DNA of 64,000 nt. It comes from Dryococelus australis (Eukaryota; Arthropoda; Insecta; Phasmatodea; Phasmatidae). Every line of letters begins with the position of its first letter. The stretch's first letter is position 1. Position numbers and translations under genes: made by a program. The notes below the pieces were generated by a model. It saw only the letters and a list, made by a program, of their open reading frames with translations, was not told where the DNA came from and made no database searches. This document shows, piece by piece, positions 45,777 through 57,515 of this stretch. Where the stretch lies: assembly GCA_029891345.1 (NCBI GenBank), contig CM057000.1, forward strand, positions 136,074,663-136,138,662, read 5' to 3'.

Positions 45777-46019
45777 AACTGGTGTTGTCATATCCCAGCC
45801 GCCAGCCGAGCGGACATAGGCACTTCACCTCGTGGCGGTACTCGTCCAGCGCGATGCAGTCGAAGTCGCAGCCACAGCCGCCGTACACAGACGGTATGAC
45901 GTGCACAGACCCACCAGAGCTGTGCGGCCTTCGCAGTATCTCAGTCATGATCACCATGCTTCCAAAGAACGAGAACCCACCTTCACCATTGCTTGTCGAA
46001 TCATTCCACGCTGAACCAC
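45777..46019 (-). CDS. Alk: Alk exon: EGF-like cysteine module of the ectodomain
   Basis: This 243-nt exon has an acceptor after a pyrimidine tract (TTCTCTTTCTATCAG) and a GTGAGT donor. It is phase 1 at both ends and holds 80 whole codons. The first 20 residues continue the glycine-rich domain (GEGGFSFFG). Then comes a hydrophobic MVIMTEIL stretch. Six cysteines follow, at exon residues 48, 50, 54, 66 and 68, with the last made by the split codon T|GT at the 3' junction. The end reads CLCPLGWRLGYDNTSC, which corresponds to the membrane-proximal EGF-like module of ALK. Two N-glycosylation sequons are visible, NDS near residue 5 and NTS near 78. The module stands directly before the transmembrane exon, as in ALK proteins generally. 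The symmetric 1-1 phase would allow in-frame skipping, for which I see no direct evidence. Confidence 0.95.
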
Positions 46020-46234
46020 CTGATAGAAAGAGAACAAGCTTTCAGCTTAACGACGAGCTTATGTTTCCTCTCTGCAACTGACTACAAAACATCTAGGTCT
46101 ACATTTTGCTGCAGTACTGGAATAGTTTCATACATTATTGAACTTTTTATAAAATAAACTGTGTGCGTGTGTGTGCTAAAGTTTTCTCAGGCACGTCATA
46201 TTTAAATTATATTAATAAAATTCTAATTTTTGAC

Positions 46235-46283
46235 TTTTTGAGACTATATTTTTAAAATTTTCTGATTTCTCCACTCCATTGAT
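46235..46283 (+). repeat. Short repeat shared in rearranged form with 48841-48896
   Basis: The 49 bases start TTTTTGAGACTATATTTTTA and end TCTCCACTCCATTGAT. Its first 30 bases occur directly, and its last 30 bases occur inverted, at 48.84 kb. The two matches overlap here by about 11 bases (AAAATTTTCTG). Confidence 0.85.
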
Positions 46284-46439
46284 GCATGACAGGTAACTGG
46301 CAATCTCTATTTTTGTCTCCGCTTCAACTCAGCCCTTGTGAAATTATGGTAGCTAACAGAGCATCAAACCCTGAGTGTGCTGCCTCCAGAGAACAACAGA
46401 TAAACTCATGTTGCCAGTAAAAAATAAATACGCACATCA

Positions 46440-46960
46440 GTCTAGCGCTCCTACCTAGCCAGTCAAATTACGCTAGCTTGCCCCTGATCGAGCATCAGAC
46501 ATCACCCGCACACAGGGAAACTACCCTGTTCCATTCCCTTGTCAAAAGAATGCAGCAAGGGCCGTGCCACCCACAAAGGGAGAAGCACCCTACCAAAGAT
46601 GCCAGAGTCGAAGGAAGACGCTGTCAACCATATTTAAGACCGAATGAGCCCCCAGAATGCCACTTGTCACTGCAATGTATTCACTCTGCCTTAAACACTC
46701 AGCAGCTCACCCTACCACCCTCCAGACGTCTCTACAAGAACCGCTACCGCTGAAGCCCACTCCACTTTGGAGTGCTCACCCGGTCCCTTCAGGACACCAT
46801 TAGTCAACATTAGGTTTAGAGCCATTCTCATGGTTTCCTTATTTTCGTTACTCTAGCTTATAATTTACTTAACAGGTCCCCTGTACCTGTTCGTAATGTA
46901 ATTTCTGCCGGCTGTTTGAGAATTACGAAAGCCTAGGAGCTAGTGCAGGTCACCGTGTTT
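46440..46960 (+). mobile_element. LTR-like block (candidate)
   Basis: It is GC-rich against its flanks, with a TATA-like CATATTTAAGACC at 46630 and no recognised protein. A 91-codon open frame (46478-46753) is Pro/His/Arg-rich and probably incidental. I see no partner copy, so it could be a solo LTR or any promoter-bearing repeat. Confidence 0.25.
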
Positions 46961-48634
46961 ATCTCTTCAGAATACATAAATAAATATATCCGAGTTCTGA
47001 TTCCAAGGGTGAACTGTACCTCTCTGCTATCTGGCAAGTGCAACCCCTCAAGGGAGAGGCAGGTGACTGCATACTGCCAACCTGTTTTCCAACTTTAGAA
47101 GACTGAGGGATTCCTTGATCGGGCAGCATGTATGCCACAAAAAAAAAAAAAAAAACAAATTTGCTGGCCACCCATACTATGGGCCAGGTGTGCAAAGGCA
47201 CTTGGTGCACACATCAGTAGAGCTCTCTAATAGGGACACACTGTGAGGAAGTGATTGGACCACCTGAGTCAGCTAACCCTCTCAATCCACTGTGTGTAAT
47301 CTGCCAAATGGAGTGCCAGGCCTGACGAGGCATGACCCAGTTGCATCTAAATAGTTAACGATGAAGTCACAACTGCTTCGCGTCTTGAGTGTGGCAGTGC
47401 GGTCCCGTTCCGCCTGCCTTTCCTTCATAGGAGATGGTAGTGCAGACCACAATTTGGCAGCAACATACGCTTGGAATTGCTCCCTACGCTTGAGGCCACG
47501 ACTTACCTTGCAAGGCATAGAATAATGCGGCTTAACAATTTACATAGTGCACCTTGACAAGAACAATATCTACAGTGTTCACCCAATAGCTGCTTGCTGG
47601 CATGAGCTCGGTAAAAGTCTACACTGATCCTCCACACTTGGCGGGCTGATCAGTCATGGGGAGCCGTTTGGACCATCAAGCCTCTACTGGTAGTGCGTTC
47701 AGGTAAGGTTGAGCGGCAAGTCTCAGGCTATAGTCACTTCAGCACTAACTTATGCTCAAAGAAAGGAAATAACCCAACCTCGTAACCCCTCCTTGGATGA
47801 AGGTGTTACTAGTGGTTGGGGCTCCGCTGTTTGTCCCCTCCAGCACTGAATTAGTGCTCGGGTTACTGGAAAGAAACAGGTGGCCATCTAATGTGTGATT
47901 TTTAAACTCACTGACTCCTGAAGGGGGTCCGTAGTCAGACTGATTCAGTTAACTAACAATCTCCCGGTTCCTGTCGGCAGTGCACGTCGTATCATGTTTC
48001 TAGCCAGTGAAACAGAAAAGTACTTTAAAGAAGAAAAAGCTTAAGGATAGATAGAGAACAATAGATGTGGCTCGTGCTACTTCCTACCGAACAGTGGAGC
48101 GCTGAAGGTAACTGCGTTATCCAGGTGTAGGTGACCTAGTTCTAGGTTACAAGGGAAAGAATATAGTTCTAGACGAATACAAAGTGAATTACTGTTAAAC
48201 TGTAATAACTAAACGGGTGTCTAGAAGAGAGAAAGTGAATTTAATAAGTATTAGTATGTTCGCTGGTTGACTGGTCGTCGAGATGGGAAGTAGCAGCTGG
48301 GGGTGTACTTAAAGCTTCTATGATCTCAGGAGGTACCAGCACTGATCAGTGCTCTGGGATGTCACGAGAGAGGGTGGAGAATGAACTGTCGAGTCCCACT
48401 GCAAATAGGGTTTATATAGTGCTCAAGTCTATGCTGCTGCAGCGGGATGCGGGGAAGGCGTATGATGTCCTTCTGCCATGGCGTGGGAATTGAAAACCTC
48501 TGGTCAGCAGTAGTCAGCAATACTGCTTCGGTCATCTTCAGTAGCGCTTGGCCTTGCCCGGTGGCGGGCAGCTTTGTAGGCTCTCAACACGGGGGGAGGG
48601 GGCAGGCGGTGTGGCTGCTGGTTGCGTAACTTTG
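46961..48634. other. Intron with unassigned repeat-like sequence
   Basis: 47270-48430 is moderately GC-rich and lies next to the LTR of element D. It may be an older retroelement leader into which element D or its neighbour inserted. No domain is recognised. There is a poly-A run at 47139-47155. Confidence 0.3.
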
Positions 48635-48824
48635 TGGCCACATGCTCGGCCGCCCGGGAGATTCAAGCAGCCGAGAAATTATGTTTAAAGTGTTGCAAGC
48701 ACAACTCTCTCGTGGGGGGTTGATGCAGACAACTCTTATGTAGGTTGAAGTAAGTGTATACTTCACGTAAAGAACGATGAGCCATAATCGTAGTTGATGA
48801 GTAGTAGAAGCAGCACGTGTAAAT
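48635..48824 (-). repeat. LTR of gypsy element D (3' copy)
   Basis: About 190 bp match 52185-52374 in the same orientation, at roughly nine identities in ten by eye. Shared words: GCTCGGCCGCCCGGGAGATT, AGCAGCCGAGAAATTATGT, GCACAACTCTCTCGTG and AGACAACTCTTA. Read on the minus strand the copy ends GTGGCCA, a canonical CA end. Confidence 0.75.
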
Positions 48825-48840
48825 CCCCCCCCCCCCCCAA

Positions 48841-48896
48841 ATCAATGGAGTGGAGAAATCAGAAAATTTTTGAGACTATATTTTTAAAATTTTCTG
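48841..48896 (+). repeat. Inverted-plus-direct duplicate of the 46.24-kb sequence
   Basis: The first 30 bases (ATCAATGGAGTGGAGAAATC plus AGAAAATTTT) are the exact inverse of 46254-46283. The last 30 bases (TTTTTGAGACTATATTTTTA plus AAATTTTCTG) are an exact direct copy of 46235-46264. The result holds an 11-base hairpin, CAGAAAATTTT/AAAATTTTCTG, with a 15-base loop. It abuts a C14 run at 48825-48838. Confidence 0.85.
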
Positions 48897-49479
48897 TCAG
48901 CAAGCTAAATAGTTACGTGTGGCAGGGTGAGAGTTCGGCAACTGCAGGCCCTTCAACACCTGGGTTGACCGGTTAAACAAATACAAAACGAGTACACTAA
49001 AACGTGCATAAATTCACGGCAAATTTGCACACATGGGTCACTCAAATACAACATACATAGACACTTTAATATGTGGAATTGAAATATCTTGCACCATATT
49101 TAATCGTAGCAATTTCATTGGGACTCTGTGGCTTAGAGTACTGGTTTGACTCTCAAATGGTGCAGAGGATAGCAAAAATATGCACTGTAAAAACACAGGA
49201 GTAATTTAAGTTGTCAGATATATAAGCACATTTAAAAAGAATTCTTCGTGGTAATTCTCTTCACATAAACACTTTAAGAACGTATAGTTATATATAATTG
49301 TATGCCTACACATCAAGTCATTTAAATGCTGGAGAATAGAAAAACTAAACTAACTATCCCTTACGGGAGTTCATTTTATTACGCAGGGCTAAAAACCAAT
49401 TTGACCACTGTGGATCTTCGTTGAAATGTTCAAAGTTAAGTACGCAATAAAAATAAAAGTCAACTGAGTAGAAAATGCT

Positions 49480-52184
49480 TTCCTACAGAACGGCATTCTT
49501 CATGTACGCGATCTTCACAAGTACACTGTAAAAACTCATTAGCATACAGTATGGCGGGGTAGTCCGGGTTTCTACTCCCCATCCGTGGCAAACTGACTGC
49601 CATTGGCGACTCGTGAATTGAGTGCTGTTGTCAGTTAAATAGCCTTTGGGTATCCCCATCGTGCGAATATTTCCATTTATATTTTTCGCACAATTGGGGC
49701 GGTTTCTACCAGCAGGTAACGGTTCCCCTTGGTACTGCGTGGGTAGGGCCCCATGAGGTCGGCGCCGACATTTGTCCATGCCGTCTTGGGTTTCCTTGGT
49801 CGCACTGAAGAAGGCGGCACTGGGTATGCTTTGCCACGACAGCATGTAACACACTTGTTTAAGTACTGCCAGACGTCACGGTTTATCCTGTCCCAGCTGT
49901 ATCAAACTTTGATGTCTAGCATGGTCTCTCTTATGCCCGGGTGCCCAGCTTGAGGGTGGTCGTGGTGGTGGCGGCATATATCAGCGCATAACTGCTGCGG
50001 AACCCAGTTCTTCCACGGCGTATTGGGTTGTCCACTACGCGTCCACACGACGTCATCCCGTAATTCAAAACGTTGGGACTGTTCTCGTAGTAGGCGGCAT
50101 ATGTTGGGGTCCTCCTGCTGACTCAATGTTTTCTGGTGGAGGGTAATTTGAAGCTGGAGGAGACGGATTTGTTCTTCCAGACTTCTTTCGATCTGAGGGA
50201 GAGGTGACATTCTTTCCTCCTCTTCCTCCTCAGCTTTTCCCTCCAGTGTAGGAAATCGAGACAGGGCGTCTGGCAGGTCATTCGTTTTACCTGGCCAGTG
50301 TTGAACTTAAAAATCTAATTCCGTGAGGAGCATATCCCAACGTCCGAGTTTAGCTTTAGCATTCCGTGACTCGTGTAGCCATTGGAGGGCTTTTGAGTCG
50401 TACCGCAGAATGAAGTGTTGTCCTTCGAGATAGTAGCAATATTTTTTCACTGCGCAGATAACTGTCACACATTCCTGTTCGTTAATATGGTAGCACTTCT
50501 CCGTGGCGTTAAGCCGGGTTGAGGCATACGCTATTACATTAGGTTGGCCGTTCACGTCTTGTTAATATAATACTGCGCTCTGACCGTTTTGACACCCGTC
50601 TGTTTGCAGTATTAATAGTTGATCTCCTTATGGATGGTGGAGTTGCCTGATTTTCGCGAAACTGGCTTTCAGATTATTAAAAGCTTGTCGTTGCTCTGGT
50701 CCCCATCGCCAACGAGTGTTTCTCAAGGAGTGGGTGGAATGGTGCCATGTGTTGCGCAATGTTGGTACGAAATCCTGTAGCCAGTTGCACAGACCCAGGT
50801 ACCATCATAGCTGTCGCTTGTTTGTTGGTTCGTCGGCCTCTTCAATAGCTCGAATATAATTTTTTTGTGGGAAGTTCCCTTCTGGTGACACGACATGTCA
50901 CAAGTAATCTATGGATGACTTGCCAAAATAGCTCTTTGGTAGCTTGCAAGTCATTCCATGGAGTTCTAATCGTTCAAGTACTCAATGTAGGTGTTCAGGA
51001 TGCTCCTCCCAGCTACTAGAATAGATGATTACATCATCGAAGTATGCAAAACAGAGCTCTCCGATGTAACCAGTTAATACCTTAGCGGACATGAGGTGTT
51101 GGAATGTGGCAGGGGCGTTCTTCAACCCAAATGGCATTACTCGGAATTGAAGAGTTTCGCCCTCGGGTGTAGTGAATGCCATGTACTTGCGGCTCTCCGG
51201 GTGTACTGCAATCTGCCAATACCCGGACTCCACGTCCAGGTTACTAAAGATTTTTGCTTGGCTGATGTCACGCAGGGTGTGCATTAGGTTGATAGCTGGG
51301 AGGCAATAGAGTGTGTTACTTTGTTTAGTCCCTTATAATTGACACAGAATCAAAGTTTTCCATCTTTCTTCGGGACGAAGACTACGTGGGGATTGTACGG
51401 TGAATTCGAGGTTCCACCATCCCCTGGTCCTTCATGTCGTTTACTCGTTCCATGATTAAGTCATGGCGGCATGCTTACACTCTGTAGGGTCAGTTGTACA
51501 CGGGGACTTTGGTTGTCGTCCAGATCTCATGTTGGCTTCACCTAGTCTGGCATAACAACCCCCCTTGTCCAAAGGTGCTAGCATGTTCATTTAATACGTG
51601 GTGTAACTGACTAAATTCCGTCTCACCAAGCTCCCTTGGGCTCGATAGGTGTGCGTACAATGTTGTCTGGATTGTAGTCCCAGTTTACGGTGATCCTATC
51701 CTTATCGCCCATGAACACATGGTGTTGCCCATGTTCTATGATGCATTGTTGTTGCCGTAGCCATGGGCAACCTAGTATCACTGCTTCGGAAATTGCTGGC
51801 GATACTATAAATTCGGTAAACGCCGAGAGGCAATGCAGATTTACCTGTAGGGTAATTCGGCCGTCAACCTGGAGAGTAGTATCATGATGAGCCATTCGTA
51901 CGATTTTACATTGGGGGCGTATGCCCACTAGTTGCTTGGCAATCAGGAGGTTTCTTCGGATAAAGTTCCCTGTTGCTGCCGAGTCAAGTAGCGCCAGCAC
52001 TCTGTTCCCGTTTATCTCTACTTCTTTATGAGGGGCTATGGGGACTGATGGTTCCTCACTTGAAACCTGGATGATGATGAGCTCTTGGTGTCTGGTGGTG
52101 GTGATCCGCTTCGCACCCCAGTGGCGGCGTTTCCCGTCTTGCTATCGGGAGTCGGTTTTCCAGTCGGTCTGGCTGGGATAGTTA
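49480..52184 (-). pseudogene. Ty3/gypsy protease-pol remnant (element D)
   Basis: Domains follow in order on the minus strand. The protease is at 52000-51625 (LALLDSAATGNFI and VILGCPWLRQ). Reverse transcriptase is at about 51450-50980 (LDVESGYWQIAVHPESR, MPFGLKNAPATFQ and the catalytic AYFDDVIIYS). RNase H is at 50555-50307 (VIAYASTRLNATEKCY, then RYDSKALQWL). The integrase zinc region is at 50210-49900 (CRHHHDHPQAGHPG). The integrase core begins near 49850 (TDNSTQFTSRQW at about 49610). Similarity stops at TTPPY near 49545, before the last catalytic Glu. Upstream of the protease only about 180 bases remain before the LTR, so gag and probably the primer site are gone. Stops and frameshifts lie between blocks. 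It is the most complete pol of the window but cannot be autonomous. Confidence 0.9.
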
Positions 52185-52374
52185 TGGCCACGTGCTCGGC
52201 CGCCCGGGAGATTTAAGCAGCCGAGAAATTATGTGCAAAGTGTTGCATGCACAACTCTCTCGTGAGCGGTTGATGTAGACAACTCTTACGTAGGTTGAAG
52301 TAAGGGTATACTTCAGTAAAGAGCGATGAGTCACAATCATAGTTGATAAGTAGTAGGAGCTGCACGCGTCAACA
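52185..52374 (-). repeat. LTR of gypsy element D (5' copy)
   Basis: Read on the minus strand it runs from TGTTGACGCGTGCAG to GTGGCCA, that is TG...CA. It matches 48635-48824. No matching 5-bp duplication is seen outside the two copies (ATTAG against CAAAG), so the flanks have been rearranged or have decayed. Confidence 0.7.
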
Positions 52375-53120
52375 CTAATCTTGCGAATGCGTTTTAAATG
52401 TTTTTTATAATTTGTGTGGCCTAGTTCTGTACCGTGGGAATGCAGTAAGTCTAGGCCATTTCACAATTCTGGTTTTGGTCCCCCCTTCAAAATTTTGTTC
52501 CGGCATAACTATGGTGTCACATTGTTGTCTTTCTTGTTTTAATGTGTACTGTTTGTCCTTGTTAGCAGGCCAAATATTTAAGAGTATCTATTTTTTGCTG
52601 TCTCCAAAACTGTACCTTTGGGACATTATATTTTAAAAATATTGTTTGTTTTTGTAATTTTGAATGGTCGGGCCGTACTGGGTCTTATGCTACTTCCTCC
52701 TGCTGTAATTATTTTGCTTACTTTTGAATTGTTTTTAAAGTATTTTATGAAATGGTGGCTTTACTGGGCAAGTCAATAGCTGCCTTCCTTTCTACAAGTT
52801 TTTAGAGTCACATGGGTGCTGTGTTCTAGTTAAAGAAAATGGTAACCTTTCTAGTCAATTGTTAAAATTAATAGAATTTTGTATTTGTATTTTTTAAAGG
52901 TTTGTTGTTCTGGAGTTATGATTACATTTCTAATGTTGTATTTTTCTCTTTGTAGTACTCCAAGGCAAATACAAAGAACTGAAATCAATTAAACAAATTA
53001 TTAAAAACTGTGATGATTATTACTGTGATATGTATTTTATTAATCTTTCTAAAGGTTGTTTGGCCAGTTCAAATTGTATTTTTATATGATAAACATGATT
53101 TCTACTGTACTTATTTGTGA
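52375..53120. other. Plain T-rich intron
   Basis: No recognised content. Short T-rich hydrophobic frames only. Confidence 0.5.
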
Positions 53121-54100
53121 ATTGTCACAAGTCAGACTCGGCTCATCCACCGGACGAACACCAGTCGCCCGTGGAAGGGGCCCCAAACATCAATCGTAGA
53201 AGCCGGCCACCAGTCAGTCCAAACACCGACATGCAGGAGGTAAATCAGCATCGGCATCAATCCTAATTGTCACCAACATCTAAATAGAGTGCCAACGCCC
53301 TACCAGGCCGACTCTATACACGGGGCTACTCAAAGTCAGGTATGAACAAGCTTAGAACCAGTCAGTAATGTCGAGTCAGAAGTTCTCTGACAGAACACAC
53401 CAGAACTCCTAAGACCGGGTGACGTGTCAAGCACCCCGACTGCCATGCGTCACCATTTCTACAAGCCAAGGAACCCCTTGCCACCTGAGAGGCTTGAAAG
53501 CTGCAAGACGCCAGACTCCAGTCAATTGGGTGGTCCCACCCCCCTCGCTAGCCTTGCCAGCACCAAACGTCCACACTGGCAACACATCAGGGCAAGTTCC
53601 CCCCTCCATGAGACCTGCTCCAGTCGCCTCTCGCTCACCACAGCTCTCGAGAGTATTTATTTCCTTGCATAACATCCGAATTGGCAGTTAGCAGTTGCCA
53701 GCCTCAACACTGGTAGCTTACAGCCGGAGATCAGACTCCAGCTGTAACTCTCGTTATATCGCCACTCTATCCATGAACACTTGCCTTCCTCAGTACTTGC
53801 TTAGCTCAGTCCATTCCACATTCATTAGCATATCAATTTGTCTTTTTCAACGCATGGTAGAAGCACGTGTCATGGAGCCTTCTAGAATGTTACAAGTGTT
53901 GGCCTGAGTGCCTCGTCCGCACCAGACGTAGTGTAAACTGGGGTTGCTCTCACCCTGAATCTCTGTTCGAACCTCTTTACCACCCTGCAGTATACAACTA
54001 GGCAAACTTGATCCTTCGTCCATTAGATGTTAGCTGGCACAGGTCAGAGATACATGTTACTTAAAATTCTACAGACGGAATAAAACACATATCTACCAAG
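53120..54100 (+). mobile_element. GC-rich LTR-like or leader block (unclassified)
   Basis: Composition rises sharply between 53120 and about 54050. Overlapping open frames on both strands (53419-53691) look composition-driven. The region around 53650-53760 (GAGTATTTATTTCC, then GTTAGCAGTTGCC and AACTCTCGTTATATCGCC) could be an LTR promoter and transcript start. ATAAAACAC at 54079 could be a poly(A) signal. No duplicate is found in the window. Confidence 0.25.
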
Positions 54101-55740
54101 TACCTTTTTGTTGTCTGGTCATTCTCTTTCCCTTTACACCTTCCTCACCTACTTTTCCTTCCGTGTACACACCAGCCTATGTACTTTCAGGTGCATGCAC
54201 GACCATCGCGTTAGAGAAACGAACCACGTCCCTACTGAAGAGAGCTCCCACCTCTTGTCAATGTTTGGTGTCTAGGGTTGGCTGATAATGCCGCCCTCTA
54301 GTGCCACTATGGCAAGCGTAGAGAGAATCTTTCTCTGAGGCTCCTGAGACTTGGGGAAAACAAACATTAGGTTATCCTGACTGTACGGCTACAAGCTGGT
54401 CATACCGCTTACTGAGAGCTGTAGGGGCCTTGCGGAATTCTGTGAGTCCAAAGGGGAAGTTGAAGTCAGTAGCTGGTTATGCCACCCACCTCACTCCTCC
54501 CGAGCAGGATCAGGGGTCCTCTCCACAAGTCACTATAGGCCCGAACACTGTCAATTGTGAAGCATACATCACGGTGCCAATCGATTGATAGGACTCTGGC
54601 AGGGGTCAACCCCAAGGCACCGGCCCCAGGAAGAGACAGTCCCTTCCTGGATGGACCATGCCAGAACCTGTCCTCCCCTGCACTGCTAGATTACTTTATG
54701 TACATTTACAATAGTGCCTGCTCCTACAGGACATTCATTGAGTCCAGTAAACTATATTTCTTTAGTCTTCATTGGTTTTGTCCCCTAAAGTAAAGTAACA
54801 TCTCTGACTCTGTATAGTTTTGTACTCACAGTTATTCTTAAATGTCCCATCACAAGATGGGGCATAAAAGGATTAACATAATCCACAGTGCCCAAATGCG
54901 TCTGCCCATATGGTTCTTAAATACCTTTTGTAAGGAGACTGCGTTTTGCTAGTTTCTAGATGGATACTGAGCCAGTGCACGATCGTTGATCACATTGCCA
55001 CCTGGCATCAAGCAAGATAAAATTAACGAAAAAAGTACACTGCAAAGTCTTGCAAATGCCTTACAACACTTTGCGATATGGTCTGTACTTAGATTTCCTG
55101 CAAGGAAATGAGATGTGCTATACTAATAAAATAATAATATTTTTACACGTAGATATTTTCACTTCAAGACTGTGTAAATACTTAACAGATGCGAAAAATA
55201 TTTAATAAGTAAAACCAATGCTGATACAGTCTCAAATAAAACATTATATTAATAGCAAATTACATTTTAAAACATATTATCACAGAGAAATTGAAGATCC
55301 ATTTATAAACGTAATGTTATTTTATTTTAAATTTGTACATGTGTTGAGTAATAAAATTTAATAAACTAAGGCTGGCTTACAACAATACAAATTTCCATAT
55401 AAAAAAAGACTGACTTTAATAGGTAGTAATGGACAACACAATAGCAGTACAAACATAACAACATGTAGACAAGAAATCAAGAAAAAACATTACCACTTAC
55501 CTAAATTATTATTTTTTCATTGACCTTACAATTTGGCATTAATAAAATTCAGTGAAGGAGAAGTAAGTTGTAATGCCACAGGAAAATATGATAAGTTAGT
55601 AGGATGTGCACAGTTCTCTTTAACATTGACACGTACTTCCCTTTTTGTTTGTGGTGGTTTGGTTGGAGGAGCTTTTGCGCTCCACAAGAAATATTAAATA
55701 TTCTGTAAAAAGGAACAAACAAAAAGGCTAAGCGCTGATT
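54101..55740. other. Intron, partly GC-rich, unassigned
   Basis: 54101-54690 may continue the block before it. 54800-55740 is plain AT-rich sequence. No gene or RNA is recognised. Confidence 0.35.
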
Positions 55741-55744
55741 CTCT

Positions 55745-56000
55745 CCCCTTTAATGGTAGCTATCACGGTTCGCTACTGAAGTGTCTGTATGTTTACTAAT
55801 ATGTTTGCCTGGCATGGTCGTGGATCTTCCCACGTTGTAAGATCTGAGGTGACACTGCTTAGGTGGAGGGACCTTAATAGGAGGAGGGGAATCAAACCCC
55901 AGGGTATGCTTGACCACAATTATCTCCCTCCCGGGGAGTCTGGTCCAGCCTACCGTAAAGGATGTCAAAATTTGTGACGCCAGCTGTCACTAGATACAAC
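55745..56000 (-). repeat. Interspersed repeat family Z, copy 2
   Basis: On the minus strand TGACAGCTGGCGTCACAAAT leads into CTTTACGGTAGGCTGGACCA, GTGGTCAAGC, CCTGGGGTTTGATTCC and CTCCTCCT, parallel to 44825-45080. It ends near GTGATAGCTACC. Confidence 0.75.
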
Positions 56001-56654
56001 AACGGGAAAATTAAAAATTCCACAAAGAAATAAAGAAAAGGAACCCAGCTATAAACTATTTGATTACCTCTTACTTTGCCACACGCTTATAAGGAGCTGT
56101 TTGGGTGGGCAGTACAATTTTAACATAAGTTTCACATGTCTGTATTTGCTCACTGTGCTGGGAGTAACCAGATGAACATAAACCATGTGCCCGTGACTTG
56201 CCCATATGAGTAAATTTGCTCGATGATGGGGCGCAGTCGACAAGTAGTGTGCGCATGCCCAATGCACATGAGAGCGACATGCATCAACATTTTGTAAATA
56301 CACTGCAGTAGCATTATGTATTTTCTGCCTATAATGACACATAACATGTGAACTGTAGACTTTTGTCAGCTAAATTTTTAAAACATGTCAGTGGCATTAT
56401 TAAATCAAGTATTTCCCTTAAAATGATATTTGGAAAGGAGGGAGAGGATATTTAAAAAAACATTGCTAGCACATGTCTGCAACCATCTCCTGTATCATTT
56501 CGTATTTTGGCACGAGTGAGATAGCCTGCATTTTGCTTCCATTTATGTTAGAATCGCAATCCCAAAAAGTAGTGCAGGTCATTAACAACTATAGCAAAAT
56601 AAATCCAAAAATTGTATCAAAAATCAAAATCCAATTATATTGCACAATGAAGAT

Positions 56655-57515
56655 GAAGCATGCCACATTGCTGCACAGTGCGCTTGCGCACTCTATGGGC
56701 GACTTTGCCCCATCAACAAGCAAACAAGAGCTTGGGGCGAGTCATGTCATGAACAGTGGCAAAGTACTTTTCACATGCCGATAAAAGGGACTCCACACGT
56801 TGGACAGCCTCAGACGTAAAGATGAGTAACGAGTTTAATTATGGATTGTAATGCCCACCCAGAACCAGGCATGTGATCGCCACACTTTTTAATAAATATG
56901 ATTTTATTTGAGAGACCACTACACTGAAATTATCTGAGAAGGAAGTACCAGCAACACCACAGGATTCCAGCACCTCGCTGCTCTGTGATGTCACACCCAC
57001 CAGCCTTGAGCCAAGGTGGATAAATTTGTAGTCGCCTCCATGCAGGGAGATAAGAAATGAGCAGTGCCGCAGAAACCCTGATAAACCAACCCCTGCAATG
57101 AAAGGCTACTCTACCCCGCATCCCCGGAAGATAGTTGATTCAAGGGATTTTCTGTCATATTAGGAGGTAAAAGCACGCCTCTCGCCAGAGACGCATACGT
57201 CAGCGAGCACTCCCTGGTCTACAAAGACCTCTCTCCTCTCCTACATCATGCAATGGCTCAAACTTCTCCAGCAGCTTGAGAAGGCCGCACCAACCTACAG
57301 ATTGAAAAGGATTCCAGTGGCTTGTGAAGGCAGCACCTTCCAGTGGCTTGTGAAGGCTGTGTCAACCTTGCAGCTTGTTAAGGCTAGTCCACACCAGCCG
57401 ACCGCAAGGGCAGTTCTCTCTCCAGAGGTAGTCCACAACATCCACCTCCTGCACCATAGTCACACCTTTGACTCCACGGTAGCAGGTTGTCACGACATTT
57501 TAACCCTGTCTCGAT
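56655..57515 (+). repeat. Interspersed repeat family X, copy 2
   Basis: It is parallel to 8990-9850, with the landmarks given there. An internal duplication, CCAGTGGCTTGTGAAGG at 57314 and again at 57340, is private to this copy. It ends near TTGTCACGAC (57488), against GTCGTCACGCC in copy 1. Confidence 0.75.

Noticed and set aside
47282-47518. A 78-codon minus-strand frame (MPCKVSRGLKRREQ...) as a host exon
   Set aside because: No splice sites in agreement with the Alk phases, and no recognisable domain.
52185-52374. An LTR of element D with matching target duplication proving an intact insertion
   Set aside because: The flanking five bases differ between copies, and internal parts are missing, so only a rearranged element is supported.
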